A stretch of 64,000 nt of DNA from Flaccisagitta enflata (GCA_965153355.1 OZ231128.1:26722001-26786000), one strand, 5' to 3'; shown: positions 47,117 to 58,772, numbered from the stretch's first letter. Numbers and translations: made by a program. The notes: generated from the letters alone by a model not told the origin.

Positions 47117-47460
47117 TATGATTCATCTCGTTTGCAACATTTCATGTTGGCGTAACTCAAAAAGAAAAAAAGATGATTCAATTTCGAAAAAAAAACTTAG
47201 TGGAAGATATTTTGCATTTTTTTGTAATAATTCTTCAAGAGTTTTGAAAAAAAAAGATTGAACCTTTTTTCACATACAAATTAAAAATTATGCAATCAAA
47301 AATCAATAAGTTTTAAGGCTGCCTGTAAAACTCATTTTTGTGAATGGACTTTTTTTAATCATTTGTGTTTTTGACATATTAGTCTTAAATTAAAGAAATT
47401 TTGATGTAGTTTTTTGAAACTATGTTGGAAAAGCGGTCTCAAGGCATTGTTTTTGTGAAA
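47117..47460. other. Unassigned AT-rich stretch
   Basis: Nothing recognised. Confidence 0.4.
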
Positions 47461-47625
47461 AACAATGTCGGATACATGGCTATCCCAGTCGCGTGCAGAC
47501 AAGCAGGGGCCATATTTGAGGTCACTAGACAACATGGGCAGGAGCAGTGAGGTCATAAAAAAAAGAAAAAAAAAAGAAAAGTGTGACTGACAGACCGACC
47601 GACCGCGTAGCATGTAACTAAAAAG
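47461..47625 (-). mobile_element. Family A element
   Basis: AACAATGTCGGATACATGGC, accccagt-like arm, gcaggggccatatttgaggt, aacatgggcaggagcagtga, a short gaccgaccgacc tract, degenerate hairpin and AACTAAAAA. Confidence 0.78.
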
Positions 47626-47651
47626 AGAGAAATGATGTTTTTTTGTTTGTT

Positions 47652-47682
<31 letters not shown>

Positions 47683-47844
47683 TGCAAAATTTGACTTGTA
47701 GCTCCTTGTATGGTGACAGGATCCAACTTTTTCAAAAATCTTGAAAATTCTACTTTAACTACTAAAACTATATGTTCAGTTCATTAGTTAGTAAAATCAT
47801 GGTTGATGAATGGATTGTCTTTGGAGAACCTGCTTCTAACACTC

Positions 47845-47867
47845 TTTTTAGTCGCGTGCACGCGACT
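47845..47867 (+). mobile_element. Solo family A terminal hairpin
   Basis: TTTTTAG and the perfect palindrome GTCGCGTGCACGCGAC alone, followed immediately by the truncated BEL/Pao integrase. Confidence 0.85.
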
Positions 47868-48130
47868 AGTTCTTCTGGCATCTGAAGCACGTATGACGAC
47901 GCTTTGACAGCCTGAAGACTCTTTATAATCTACACAAATTGGCGTAATTGGCACAATGTATGCTTTGCACTAGCATGAAAATCATTGTGACGATAATGGC
48001 AAATCAATGATTTCACATTTTCGGCTTTTAGCGGCAGGATGAAGGGAAATTTAGCGTCATGTGCGATGTCGGCGTTTTCCAATCGACTGCCGAAGCGAAT
48101 GATACCGTCGTCGTCGACGAAAGGATTCAC
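47868..48130 (-). pseudogene. BEL/Pao integrase zinc-binding domain, truncated
   Basis: The open part reads DDDGIIRFGSRLENADI and then two histidines (ICHYRH), typical of the segment before the integrase H2C2 zinc finger. A stop follows, but after a frame change the expected C-x-x-C is still visible at about 47880-47900. The integrase catalytic core that should follow is absent; the sequence switches to a family A hairpin end. Confidence 0.78.
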
Positions 48131-48517
48131 CTCCGCACCCTTTACTTTTTATGATGAAGTCATGACGGCTTTCTTGCTTAAAGACTTTTCTCAACTCCAA
48201 TTGTTCGAAGACGCCTGAATAATGATGCCGCTGCATTGACTCTGACGGCTGTTTGGCGCGCTCTCCTCCAAAACGCCTTCCGGCGCTACTTCTCCGTTTA
48301 GGAAGGAGATCCTTTGCTGCTCGTGTCTTCGCTTCCTGATACGCTCTCCACCTTTTGGCCGCGAAGAACTACGCCACATCCGCAACTGCGCATCCATTTT
48401 CCCAGTTGCAAGAAGTATCGCCACGCCACGGTTCTTTTTTCACTTCAGCCGCCATTACAATGCGCATTTGTGCAGAAATAGGGCACGCTGCGAGCACCGC
48501 TTGATCTTCGGGAAGAT

Positions 48518-49083
48518 TTAAAATGGTAGACCAGAAAATTGACGCCATTTTTCGGCTTCATGGGCCTGGGTGTTTCTGTTGCAGTGGTCCGCCGGGTTGT
48601 TTGACGAATCAACCCAGCGCCACTGTTGAGGATCAGACCCGCTATGGATCTTGGAGAGACGATTGGCGAAAAATACAGGCCTCGGTTTCGCCGGATTGTA
48701 AATCATCTTCAGTGCAGATTCGGAATCAGACCAAAATCTGACGACGAGATTGTCCAATTCGATGGTCCTTCCGACGGCTTGAGCTGCACTGCTTTTTTCA
48801 TGACAGCAATCTCGACGCTGCACGCCACAGAGAGCACGTTTGGGACAGTGAATGACGTGATTTATGCACATGACCAACAACACTCCATCTCGATTGACTG
48901 ACGTCGATATGCAACTGCTCTGCATCCGCCTTTTGGAGCCGCATCGCAAAAGATCTCGATTGTTATTTCCGCAATGTCACTATTGTCGACGCCGCCATTC
49001 CACCAGCGTTCAACTGGGTATTGTTGTAGAAGAGGCCAAGATGAAGTGTGAAGAAGAAGGATTCTCTTATCGCTCTTTTCCAA
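48518..49083 (-). pseudogene. BEL/Pao RNase H region
   Basis: The upstream part (48862-49083) contains EIFCDAAPKGGCRAVAY, which matches the first strand and aspartate of BEL/Pao RNase H. The downstream part (48518-48949, another frame) contains FWSDSESALKMI, then ANRLSKI, QWRWVDSSNNPAD and NR. That series is diagnostic of BEL/Pao polyproteins. The frame change between the two parts marks the copy as broken. Confidence 0.82.
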
Positions 49084-49148
49084 GGGCTAATCCCATTCAT
49101 TTTGGTGGACACAGAGTTGAAGATGTTGCCTGTCATGTATGCGCTAAA

Positions 49149-50049
49149 TTAAAATCCTAATGGATCATAAAGTTTAGCTGGTATGGTGACCACCTGACGC
49201 GGTGTTTTTGTTCTAAGAGTTTTGAATTCCTCGTCGCAGATGAAGATGAAGACGTTTTCATTCGGAAGCCATGAGACGCCTAGCACCTTCGTCGGCGCAT
49301 CATCTTGCTTATCTGGAATGGGGATTGGCACCGCCGATCTCCATCTCATCAATTGCCGCATATTTTTCCACTTCACAAGATCCATTCCATTATCGCCACA
49401 TCGCATCCACCTTTCAATTGCAGTGTGCTTCTGCCGATCGTAATCCTCACCCCACTTCCGCTGCCGAATGTGAGAAGCCGGCGGTCAAGACTCATAGACG
49501 TTGTAGAGAGGTCAATGATTATTTCAGCATGCTTGGACGGTGAAAGATGACGAATGAGCTGGATTGGTTGCCGAAGACATGTGATAAGAACAGAGTCCAA
49601 ATGGCTTCTCGTAGAGTGCTGTCTTTGAAACAAAAGACTCTGAACAGATCAGCGTCATCAGGATGGACGCGGACCCTGGTGGAAGAACGCCTTTATGTCA
49701 CACATAAAGGCGATCTTCCACTGACAAAAACGCATGAGGATGTCCATTAAGCTATTCATCAAATTTGGACCTCCGACGAGCAACCATTGGAGTGAGATCC
49801 TGCCGGCCGCGCACGCGATCGTGACATACGCGCAAGCCCGCGCGCAGTTCAACAACATGAAGCGCAGGCCCAGCGCAAGCCACGCCGCTGCCGTCGTCGA
49901 CGCACACCCTGCACCGCCACTCCCCGCCTCAGAAACTTCTCGATTTCACGGAAGACTCTTTCTTTGAAGGTTGGATCACGCCAGCGAAAACGCTGGTTAC
50001 CGAGTCGCCCACGTGCTGGTCGTGATTTCACTTTCCCCAGAATCTCCAT
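49149..50049 (-). pseudogene. BEL/Pao reverse transcriptase region, frameshifted
   Basis: The segment at 49658-49858 holds the RT palm portion PNLMNSLMDILMRF followed by DIKAFFHQ, which carries the first catalytic aspartate. The segment at 49149-49406 reads LGVSWLP and ends in YDPLGF, both typical of the BEL/Pao RT to RNase H connection. A piece of the region around 49570-49635 reads only in another frame, and the usual Y-x-D-D catalytic box is not intact. At least two frameshifts are needed to connect the parts. Confidence 0.8.
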
Positions 50050-50540
50050 GATTTTCTCGTGATGAAATTTAAGTGATTTTATAAAAGTACTTTTTCACGA
50101 TTGGGCAAAATATGTCTTTTCCTCTAACGTTTTGCACGCTTTTATATTTTCAAGGGAATCACCTATCTCCTCATGCGAGACGATTGACGATGCAAAGTCA
50201 TGGTAGAAGATGTAATAATGCTGCTGAGGACATTGTCGAGGATGCGATCCATGTTATCGTTGAGGACGCGGTCATCCGTCGCGATAGCGTTGATCGACGC
50301 AATATCTCGTCCTGCCCGCTCTTTTCCACACAGTCCAAATCCCGAACAGACATCTAGCAAGTCAAGATCCTGAAGGCTCGACGGGATTTTTGAGCGACGG
50401 CAGATTCGCATGCGCTCGCTCTCCGATGATTTCCGATTATCACACCGCCTTTTCAGTTTCTGGAAATTTTATGCCTTCGATGAGTGTTGGTCAGATAGGT
50501 CGCGGAGAAAAGGAGGAATGCTCTGTCACTCGCTAACAAA

Positions 50541-50786
50541 TCACCACCAATGCTGTTGCTGGGACGTCGACGACGTATCTTCGTCCACCGATTGCATAGT
50601 GAATGATGCGATGAAACGATCCTCAACAACATGACTTCCTATTGCAATCACCGTCATTTGCACTGTTTTTGCTGGAACCAGAAGACCGCGAATGACATTA
50701 GTACCGATCACGTCGCGATCAGCGCCGGAGTCGATCATGGCGCATATCGTCCCCTGCGCACCCGAAGAATTAGTCGCGATAGTCAC
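50541..50786 (-). pseudogene. BEL/Pao aspartic protease region
   Basis: Near the start of the open stretch is IDSGAD followed by a hydrophobic run, matching the D-[ST]-G-A active-site motif of retroviral-type aspartic proteases that cleave the polyprotein. It lies between the gag knuckle and the reverse transcriptase, as expected for this family. It is in a different frame from its neighbours. Confidence 0.65.
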
Positions 50787-51130
50787 AGGAACAATCTGAC
50801 GGACAACGCCGTCAAACGAAGTTACGGACCGCGACGTTGCCGTCGCCGCCAGTCATGCCGTGACGTTAGAAGAGATCACCTCCGTAGGATTGGCTGCCTC
50901 CGCCGTCAGACGGAGCTTTGGTGCCAAAGGCAGCCGCATCCCGACCCCAGCCATTTCACACCATCTCCTGCCTATTTTCCTTTCTTCTCTTCCTTTTCTT
51001 TCTTGTAGGTGTGCTATGGAGAATCATACGCCGCTTCTTGCAGGTTTGGCAAGTCGGTCTGTTCGCGCATCCTTTGCCGTTGACAGTTCATACAGACAGT
51101 GGAATAAAGACGATCAGACATCTTTGACTC

Positions 51131-52980
51131 TCACACCACTTCCAACTCTAACAACTGATGACATTCTTCTGTTTGATGCATTCCACTGCAGACGTTGCAG
51201 CTGTCCGTCGACTGCGTCTTTTGCTTGCCATTGGTCAAAGCATCTTTATATGATGATGGCGCTTCTTTCTCTGTAGTTGCGACTGCCGCCACTGATGCTG
51301 TTTTGCAGCTTGCACCTTTGTTGCGCTGAATCACCGCCCATGTCTCGATCATATTGACCAAGTTGTCGAATGAAAATAATTGTCCATTTTGGGCCGCTTC
51401 ATGTTGCTTTTCCCAGAATTTATCTGCAAGATGAGGACCCTCTTGTTGAGGACTGCAGCAGTCACGATAGCATTGCCTGCACTTTCTCCACAGGTCCTCA
51501 GTAATTTCTTCTTTGCCTTTTGCAACCTTGCAGACAAATTGAAATGCCTTGCATGGCCGGCCGACTGGATCTTCGCCTCCGCACATTTCCGCTGGAACAG
51601 CGCCGCAATGTTGCAGCGCCATGAAGATGACGTCCATTTATGCGACTGCGTCATTAATCTCTCCTCTTGCTGTTTCTTCAGTTGCATCAATCGTCGCAGT
51701 TTCAATGATCTCTTTTGCCGGACCAGCAAACCACTTAGGCAATTCCAATAAGATGTCCATTTTGCGTCAAGCCTTCATGCTTCTCAGCATCCTGGAACTT
51801 CTCTTCACACAAGTGAAGTCATAGATGAAAGCCCTGCAGAGGCTTCAGGCCTTGCCTCTCTCCACTGGAGGCCAATTCCCTTGCTCGCATGAGATCGTTG
51901 TACGCCGCTCTTTCCAAAACCTGTCCAGAGCCGGATTGTTGGGCATCTGAACATGGACTTCCGGTTGACGGGCTACTTGATGAGGCTCCACTTGACAGAT
52001 ACGCTGGGGGTTGTTGATGAAGGGCGACACCCCGACTTTATCGAGATCTTCTTTTGTGGTTTTTACACTCCACCCAAATTTCCTCTTGCTGATTCACTTG
52101 TTGTTGATTTATCATCTTGATGGAATCTGGGAGCCACAACCCAAGGACGAACACTGTCGCTGTTGTTCTTCTTTCGTTGTCTCTTCTGCTCGCTGGTGTG
52201 CTGGTCAAAGTCTTCTGCTGAATCTGTATCTTCAAGCTATCCACTTCTTGCTGCAAACGTCGATTCTGCTGGATGACTTCCGCTTGAGGCGTTGCTAGAG
52301 GCGCTTATGCCACTTTCGGCGCCTTCGGCTGCAATCCACTCGCTGTCTTCTTAGGATCGACTTTTCTTCTTTCTTTATCTTGCAGCTGCTGTGCCAACTT
52401 CGCGTCAGCGGCCTCTTGCCTCTGCCTCCTGCGCATCGCCTCCGCCGCATCACCTCCGCTTCCGGCTGTGTTGAAGACCTTTTCCTCTTGATGGGGAAAA
52501 CCAGTCTCCCTTCTAGCAGAGCCAATCTGCTTCTCGAAGATCACGTGGGGAGAATCGCTGCCAATGATGATGCTGATACCGATGCTGTTGCTGTTGTTGT
52601 AGCCGTTGCTGCTGCCACTGCTGATGCTGAAGCTGCTGCTGCTGGTCAGGACGCTGTTGCTGTCCATTCTGCTGCTGCAGCTGACGCTGACGCCGTCCTT
52701 GCTGCTGCTGCCGCTCCAACTGCTGCTGCTGCCGCATCGGCTGCTTGACGGACGTCTCTACTGACCGTACATGACGCTGCTGTATGTTCGAATTGAACAA
52801 TCCCGGATTGATATTTTTGACGATAGATCGACGGTCTTTTGGCGGATGCCGCGGCTGCTGCTGGTCCAGCTCAGACAGTTGTCTAAGCTTCACATCCCGC
52901 TGCTCTAAAGCCCCACCAATGCCGCCGTCGTTCAGGCTGGCTCCAGTGCTTTCGCTGCATTTCTGCCGCATTGCCAACAC
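51131..52980 (-). pseudogene. BEL/Pao gag-like region with zinc knuckle
   Basis: Two broken Gln-rich open stretches (52513-52980 and 52305-52667) are followed by a charged region. A 168-codon stretch (51131-51637) ends in CNVCSGMHQTEEC, a C-x2-C-x3-H-x4-C knuckle of the kind seen in BEL/Pao Gag. Gag would form the particle core and bind RNA. The stretches are in different frames, so this is a pseudogene. The true start is uncertain and could reach about 53250. Confidence 0.7.
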
Positions 52981-53000
52981 TCCTGCTCTCTATCTTCATC

Positions 53001-53587
53001 CTGCTGCTGCCACAAAGTTGGCACATCTCAGTCACATAACCCTGTCTTCTCGTGATGAGCCACTGCTGGAATCCCAATGGCACCGCCGTGACCGGCGCTG
53101 AGCTGCCAAGGCACCACCACCTTCACCTTCACAGCCACTCACGCAGACGCTGATCTGCAGCTGTCTCTCTTCTTCTGTCCTCACTGATGCCTCATGCTTT
53201 CGATACATGGTTGTTTGCCGGAGGATCCATCTCTTCGAACAAAACGAAATCATGTTTGGGAGAAAACACTTCTGAAAAAGAATTGGTATTTTGCAATGTT
53301 ATTACCAAGTCATCGTGCATTTATTCGGTCATAAAAATGAAGAAAAAACAATCACTGTCAATGATTTCACATTTTGTTGAAAGAACGTTTTTTAACGTGT
53401 ATGAATCTTTTAACTGCAATATGCAAATGAGGATTTCATCCACCGAGACAAACGAAATGGCAAACAGTTTCGAGGTTGATGAAATCACCTGCGCAAGTCT
53501 TGTCGGCTTGTCTCATATTTTGTCAATTTTTGACAATGGCGTAAAGCTCAGGAAGGAACAGGTCGCCCAAGGGCAATTTGTGGTCGG
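53001..53587. other. Stretch upstream of the BEL/Pao remnant
   Basis: The region could contain remains of the 5' leader or LTR of the retrotransposon, but no terminal TG...CA repeat or second copy was found. A plus-strand open stretch of 147 codons (53187-53630) has no recognisable domain and crosses into a repeat, so it is not called as a gene. Confidence 0.3.
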
Positions 53588-54108
53588 CGATACCATTTGC
53601 CCTGCTTTGCATGATTGTGAATTGAAGTGAGGTGAAGCAGGGCAGCGGCCTCAAAGGGGACGAAGTCCTGTAGAACACAGGGACTTTCATTTGTTCATTT
53701 GTCCATCCATCCGTCCGTCCCCCCAGGCCCTCTCAGGGCTGAAATCTACCCTCTCAGGCCCGAGATCTGCCCTCTCAGGCCTTGAATATGTAAGGGCAGA
53801 TTTAAGGCCTGAGAGGCCCTGAGAGGGCAGATTTCAGACCTGAGAGGGTAGATTTTAGGTCTGAGAGGGCAGATTTCAGACCTGTGAGGGCAGATTTTAG
53901 GCCTGAAAGGTCAAATTCAAGGCCTGGGGAAGCAGATTCAAGGCCTTAGAGGACAGATTTTAGGCCTGGGAGGGTAGCTTTCAGCCCTGAGAGGACAGAT
54001 TTCAGGCCTGAGGGGCCGGGACGAACGAACGGATGAATGAATGAATGAACGAACAAAAGTCCCCTGTGTTCTACAGACCTTCATCCCTTTCGGGGCCGAT
54101 GCACAAAA
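53588..54108 (+). mobile_element. Family B element (tgtgttctacagg subtype)
   Basis: Gtgaagcagggcagcggcct, gacgaagtcctgtagaacac, about 13 minisatellite units (gagagggcagatttcaggcc), a gaacgaacggatgaatgaat microsatellite, cccctgtgttctacagacct, end GCACAAAAA. Confidence 0.85.
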
Positions 54109-54509
54109 ATCGAAAATCTGCCGTTTGGCTCTTACATTCTTTCCCCTGTTTCACCCTTCACTCCTCCCTCCCCCTCTGCCTATCCGCCGCACTTGGCGCT
54201 TGCCTGTTGCGTAGCATTGCTACCATGGTAACTATGCCCTACAGAATCGGGTCTGACTCTGGGTCTGACTACCCTAACATTGTTGGTCGCGACGCGACGC
54301 GACGCACGTGCACGTCAATAAGGGTAGTACTACTCAACTTATTTTCTTGTCTCCTGCGCTGCACTCCCAACCGCAAACGATGTTTTAACACATGAAACGA
54401 CTCAATTACGCTCAGAAACTTCAGCCACGATTGGATGGTGACTCGCAGTCGTGAAAGGCAATCAGAACATTTCAAATCACTTTCACCCAGATTTCAGCCT
54501 CTTGGTACA
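54109..54509. other. Unassigned, less AT-rich stretch
   Basis: Nothing recognised; the open frames lack domains. Confidence 0.35.
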
Positions 54510-55100
54510 CTGACCATGCCACCATGGTACCACCTCCCAGTCTCAGAGCCAAAATTCCAGCCCTTGAGGCCATGAGGCCCAAATGCCAACTTTGACGTCC
54601 TTATCCCATCCTCGATGCCCAAACCCTAGCCCAGGGGACTCAATTCCAGCCTTGAGGCCTAGATCTTATCCCCCCTAGCACAAATTTATCCTTTAACCCT
54701 ATTACCCTGACCTCGATGTCCATATCCCTGCCTCTTGTTCATAAAGCAAAGGGCATTACTATCTTGCTAATAAATATATAGACATCTGAAAAGAAGCATC
54801 AACTTTGGAAGAGTACTGCTCCTAAACGAATAAAGCTACAATTACCAGATTGGTCTCATTTTAAAGACTTGTTTGAACTCTTTAAAATGCGACCAATCTG
54901 GTAATTGTAGCTTTATTCGTTTAGGAGCAGTACTCTTCCAAAGTTGATGCTTCTTTTCAGATGTCTATATATTTATTAGCAAGATAGTAGTTCTTACAGG
55001 GCCAATGCTCCTCTTAGCTCCTCATCCACACAAATACTTCCTGAGAGGCAACGAGAACCGCTGACCGTCTTCGCCATCCTCGTTCAGTAATCACCTTCCA
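54510..55100. repeat. Degenerate family B element split by a 231-bp hairpin
   Basis: 54525-54740 holds diverged minisatellite units (cagccttgaggcctagatc). 54995-55090 holds the right arm remnant (gggccaatgctcctcttagc, ggcaacgagaaccgctgacc). Confidence 0.55.
54758..54988. mobile_element. Near-perfect 231-bp hairpin (foldback)
   Basis: Arms of about 105 bp (actatcttgctaataaatat ... attaccagattggt) are mirrored exactly apart from a short centre at 54865-54885. The high arm identity suggests a recent origin. The arm contains the family J word gaataaagctacaatt. Confidence 0.88.
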
Positions 55101-56040
55101 TTACGTTCAGTTATTGCCCTCCATACGGACTTCATTGGTCGGTTTCAATTCGTTTCCTCTTTGGCCACCTGATCATACTACTCTTTTTTGTAAACTTCGG
55201 GTGCACTTTGATACTCGCCAATACTGTGCACACAACGGACTGATGGACGGATGGACGGACGGTTTGACAGATAGATGGACGGACGGACGGACAGTTTGAC
55301 AGACTGATGAACGGATGGATGGACGGAGGGACGTTAAAGGGAAATGGGAGTGTCTGCTGGAAAGTTAACTTTCGAGGAAGACGGAGTTGGACAGGGACAA
55401 AGGGCGCGTTTCTAGTGACGACCGAAAACGCGTTTGTTCCCATTGAACGCATTTACAGCGCGAACACATATTTATTGAAAAGGCGACGTGGCGAAGAAAC
55501 ACGACATCTCTTCGACCTTCGCGACTTTCCAACAAAATTCGTTAAAAAACTGCCTTACAAGTAGTGTATAAAGCTGAAAATATACTCAAAATTCCATCTT
55601 GTCAATCTCCCCCCGACTGTAAATTTTCATCTCAATCAGTCGTTTGGAAGGGTCAAAATCATGTGAAAAAAGACCATCTTCATTTTATTTCGTCATCAAA
55701 AAAATCGCTATCTCTGTCTCACTCTCTCTCATCGCCTCATATGTTTTGAATCCAAAGTCAAAGTGAATCAATTCTCCTGCTTCGGTCTTCATGTGTAACA
55801 ACTTAAGAAAAGAATTTCTGTTAAAAAAAAAATTGTTCACCCCTTCACCATCAAGACAAAAATTCACGGAAAGACTGAATCGTACTGAATATATTATTGC
55901 CATCGTAACCTAAGACTGATTGTCAAAGAGCTGGAAGTTACTGGGCACTGGGGCAGTTGGCACAAGCGCCACTCTTTGAGATAAAGAGCTATCTAGAACA
56001 GTCTCAGTTTCATCCTGCTCTGACAATCTGAACTCAAGAC
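55101..56040. other. Region upstream of the ORF1-like gene
   Basis: Contains a GGAC/GGAT-rich microsatellite at about 55235-55335 and otherwise no recognised feature. The last 130 bases are less AT-rich and may be the 5' leader of the ORF1-like gene, but no promoter motif is clear. Confidence 0.35.
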
Positions 56041-56973
56041 ATGGAGATAATACAGTGTGATATTGTAACACTGAAAAACAATGTAGAGAAGTTAATTAGC
56101 GTCATCGACAGCGTTAGCAGTCATCATTCTACTTTGAATGATTCGATCGATTTGCTTTCCAAAAAAATGGAAAAACACATCACAAGTGCTGATTCCTTCA
56201 AAGCACAAGTGGTAAAGCATCAGGTTTCCTCTAAAACCGACTCTGAAGCCATTCAGAAGAAATCCACCAAATTGCAACAACAGCTCGATGCGATGAATTG
56301 CAAGTTTGAACAGGAGAAAAAAGAAATAAGGCGTATCAAAGATGAAATGAATACTAAGATGAATGCTATTGGAGAAAGAACCTCATCCACTGATGTCCAA
56401 TTGCAACAGCTTCAGACCGAATTTCAAGCCATCAAAGCTAAAGTGGATGAAATTCAAAATTACGCCCAAAGTTCAACCAACTTAGCCACAACAGCAAATG
56501 GCACACCTGTGCAATTTGTTCCAGAGTGGGTCTTACGCGAAAGAAAGAAGAACAACATCATAATTTTCGGGCTACATGAAATGGATGACGACCTTGCAGT
56601 GATCAAATTGCTTGCTGCCGACTTGGAATTGGACCTGGATCCTTCTTGTGACATTGTCCATAATTTTCGTGTTGGAACATCAAACAATGGCAACGTGCGC
56701 CCCCTGGTGGTTAAATTTGCATGCTTGGAAAAAAAGAATGCAATGCTCCTGAAGGCAAAGAAGCTGAAAGGGATGGAAAAATGGAACGGGGTTGTTGTCA
56801 CTCACGACATGACAAAATTAGAATGTCAAGTGGAGAAAGCATGGGAGATGAAGCTACGACAAGATGCAGAGCAATTGAACAATTCTCTTACTGCGGATGA
56901 AAAAAGTGTCAAGTTTTTCAAAGTTATCGGCGGCCGTCGTGAGCGAAGAATAGCATGCTTTCCGATTAAATGA
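56041..56973 (+). CDS. LINE ORF1-like RNA-binding protein, intact 310 codons
   Basis: Residues about 1-140 look like a coiled coil: charged and Gln/Leu-rich, with NNVEKLISVIDSV and a long K/Q helix. Residues about 165-250 begin RERKKNNIIIFGLHE and continue with PLVVKF, resembling the RRM-like domain of invertebrate non-LTR retrotransposon ORF1 proteins. Basic helices follow to the stop (KLECQVEKAWEMKLRQDAEQLN). Such proteins coat the element RNA in trimers. The ATG has G at -3 and +4. There is no frameshift or internal stop. No endonuclease or reverse transcriptase ORF follows, so this is a 5' fragment, a solo copy or a co-opted gene. It could also belong to another mobile-element type. Confidence 0.7.
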   Translation: MEIIQCDIVTLKNNVEKLISVIDSVSSHHSTLNDSIDLLSKKMEKHITSADSFKAQVVKHQVSSKTDSEAIQKKSTKLQQQLDAMNCKFEQEKKEIRRIKDEMNTKMNAIGERTSSTDVQLQQLQTEFQAIKAKVDEIQNYAQSSTNLATTANGTPVQFVPEWVLRERKKNNIIIFGLHEMDDDLAVIKLLAADLELDLDPSCDIVHNFRVGTSNNGNVRPLVVKFACLEKKNAMLLKAKKLKGMEKWNGVVVTHDMTKLECQVEKAWEMKLRQDAEQLNNSLTADEKSVKFFKVIGGRRERRIACFPIK

Positions 56974-58250
56974 CTCACTAACTTAGCGACCATAAGAGCA
57001 CGATGATCAAAACAGAGATTTTCTTTTTTTTTCTCTCTACAAACGGTTTCTTAGTATCATAAAATCCTCAGTATTTGCTCAGAGAATAATCACTGATATT
57101 ATTTGCACTTATGAAAGCATCTTATTTCCTAGTTGGATGTATTTATAGTCTTCATTTTTAAATTTTGGAAAGTCGTTGAATTTTGGTGAAAATGCAACTT
57201 TTTTTTCACTGATTTATACTTTAGATTTTTAAAAACTAGTGACTGGTCAATTTTGAATATTTCTAACATGGAATTTTCAATTTTTAGAAGTTGCATGGTA
57301 ACAATGCTCGCTTTTGGTTCTTAAGAACTACTGACTGGTTAGTTCTTTGCCACGTGCTTTTGGTTTTGAAGAACTACTGACTGGTTATGTTTCTTTGCCA
57401 CATAATTGTAATTGTTCGTTCGAAACAGCTACCATCTCGAAGAGCAACTCGTAAAAAGGTTGCTTCCTTTGGTAGCTTTACTTTTATATTATATTTATAT
57501 TATATATTATGAATTTCAACTGACTGGAAACTCGCCCAAAGAAGTGAGATTAGAGTGGTTGTGACAAAAAAAATGAGGCACGGGGCAACGGCTCGGTTAA
57601 AATAGAATGGGGAAAAGGGGGTTCTATGGCTTAGGTCAAGGAACTCAACACAACAGAAGGTTGTCGTCCGAAGTCGAGGTCTGTCTCTTTAAGGCGGGTC
57701 TCGGTCAAGGCACAGTTTCCTGACTTTCCTCCGAGGTCGCCTTTTTGAGGGTTTGCCCAACGACTTTTTGACTGCCACCTTTTCAAGTCCGGGGCTGTAA
57801 TGAGTCGACCTTAGCCTTAAGGGGCTACTATCGGTCTGGTGTTACGAACCAACGACGCGAATCATCGTTATCGTGGTGACGATGCTGTTGCTGCTGCTGT
57901 TGTTGCCACTGCCGTTGTTGCTGCTCCGGATGATGGTGATGAAGGGGGATGGGGTTAGCTCACTCTCACTGGTAGGATTCTCACGTTCAGCCCCCGGCCC
58001 TCTGACCTGGGTGCCCAACGGGAAGATACTTCTTTTTGGTCGCACATCTGGTCATTTTTATTTTCTTGCATCCTACCAGCCACCTCTTCCCAACCCTCTA
58101 CTAATCTCTCCTTCTTTTTACCATTTTTTTCTTCCTTCCCAGGCGTGTTTTTTTCTTGGTCGGAGTAAATCTACGTCGCGTCGTCTTATAAAAGTCTCAA
58201 TCTCCTTTTGCCGTTTTACCGGCGCACGTGGCTTTGATTATGGATAAAAA
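56974..58250. other. Region downstream of the ORF1-like gene ending in an A run
   Basis: No coding sequence is recognisable. It ends in a run of about 18 A at 58243, which could be the poly(A) tail of a retroposed unit that includes the ORF1-like gene, or simply an A-rich tract; further A-rich sequence follows to 58400. A GTTCTTAAGAACTACTGACTGG-like phrase is repeated at about 57315-57385. Confidence 0.35.
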
Positions 58251-58619
58251 AAAAAAAAAAAAAGTAAAAGAAAAACAAAAAGAAACGAAGAGTACAGTGA
58301 CCAACGTTCCAAAACAAAATGAAAATAAAATTTAAAAAAAAAGTAAAATACAACTCAATTAATTTCATTGTCGACTTTTTTTTAGGAAAAAAAAGGTTGC
58401 GAATTTTTAACCTCCTCCGTCAACGCTCCAAAGCTAGGCTTTGTTCCAGTATTCATCACCATGGCACGACAGCGTTCTTTGTGAAATTTCCGATTGCCCG
58501 TCTGTGATTCAATGGCGTAGACTTCATGTCTGTGTGTGTTTGCGTCTGTGCGTCTGTGCGTTTGTGCGTTTGTGTGTTTGTGCTCTAACTCAGTAATTGA
58601 CAATGCCAATGGCATAGCT

Positions 58620-58772
58620 CCTTCCCTCCTTCCTTCCTTCCTTCCTTCTTTCCTTCCTTCCTTCCTTCCTTCCTTCCTTCCTTCCTTCCTTCCTTCCTTC
58701 CTTCCTTCCTTCCTCCCTTCCTTCCTTCCTTCCTTCCTTCTTTCCTTCCTTCGTTTCTTTCTGCCTGCCTTC
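58620..58772. repeat. (CCTT)n microsatellite
   Basis: About 35 CCTT units with few interruptions. Confidence 0.97.

Larger units (their letters stand above)
47868..53000 (-). mobile_element. Decayed BEL/Pao-type LTR retrotransposon, 3' end missing
   Basis: On the minus strand, in order, are a gag-like region with a zinc knuckle, an aspartic protease motif, reverse transcriptase, RNase H and an integrase zinc-binding domain. This is the order expected for BEL/Pao elements. The pieces lie in all three minus-strand frames, so the copy is inactive. It stops before the integrase catalytic core, directly beside a family A hairpin end at 47845-47867. No LTR pair was recognised. Its base composition is clearly more GC-rich than the surrounding DNA. 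Sub-regions are listed separately. Confidence 0.85.

Noticed and set aside
48523-49967. Plus-strand open frames across the BEL/Pao region
   Set aside because: Antisense shadows of the minus-strand polyprotein remnants; no domain is recognised in them.
53187-53630. 147-codon plus-strand frame
   Set aside because: No recognisable domain, opposite strand to the retrotransposon beside it, and its end lies in a family B element.
57873-58247. 124-codon frame starting with Leu runs
   Set aside because: Low-complexity start from CTG repeats and no domain.
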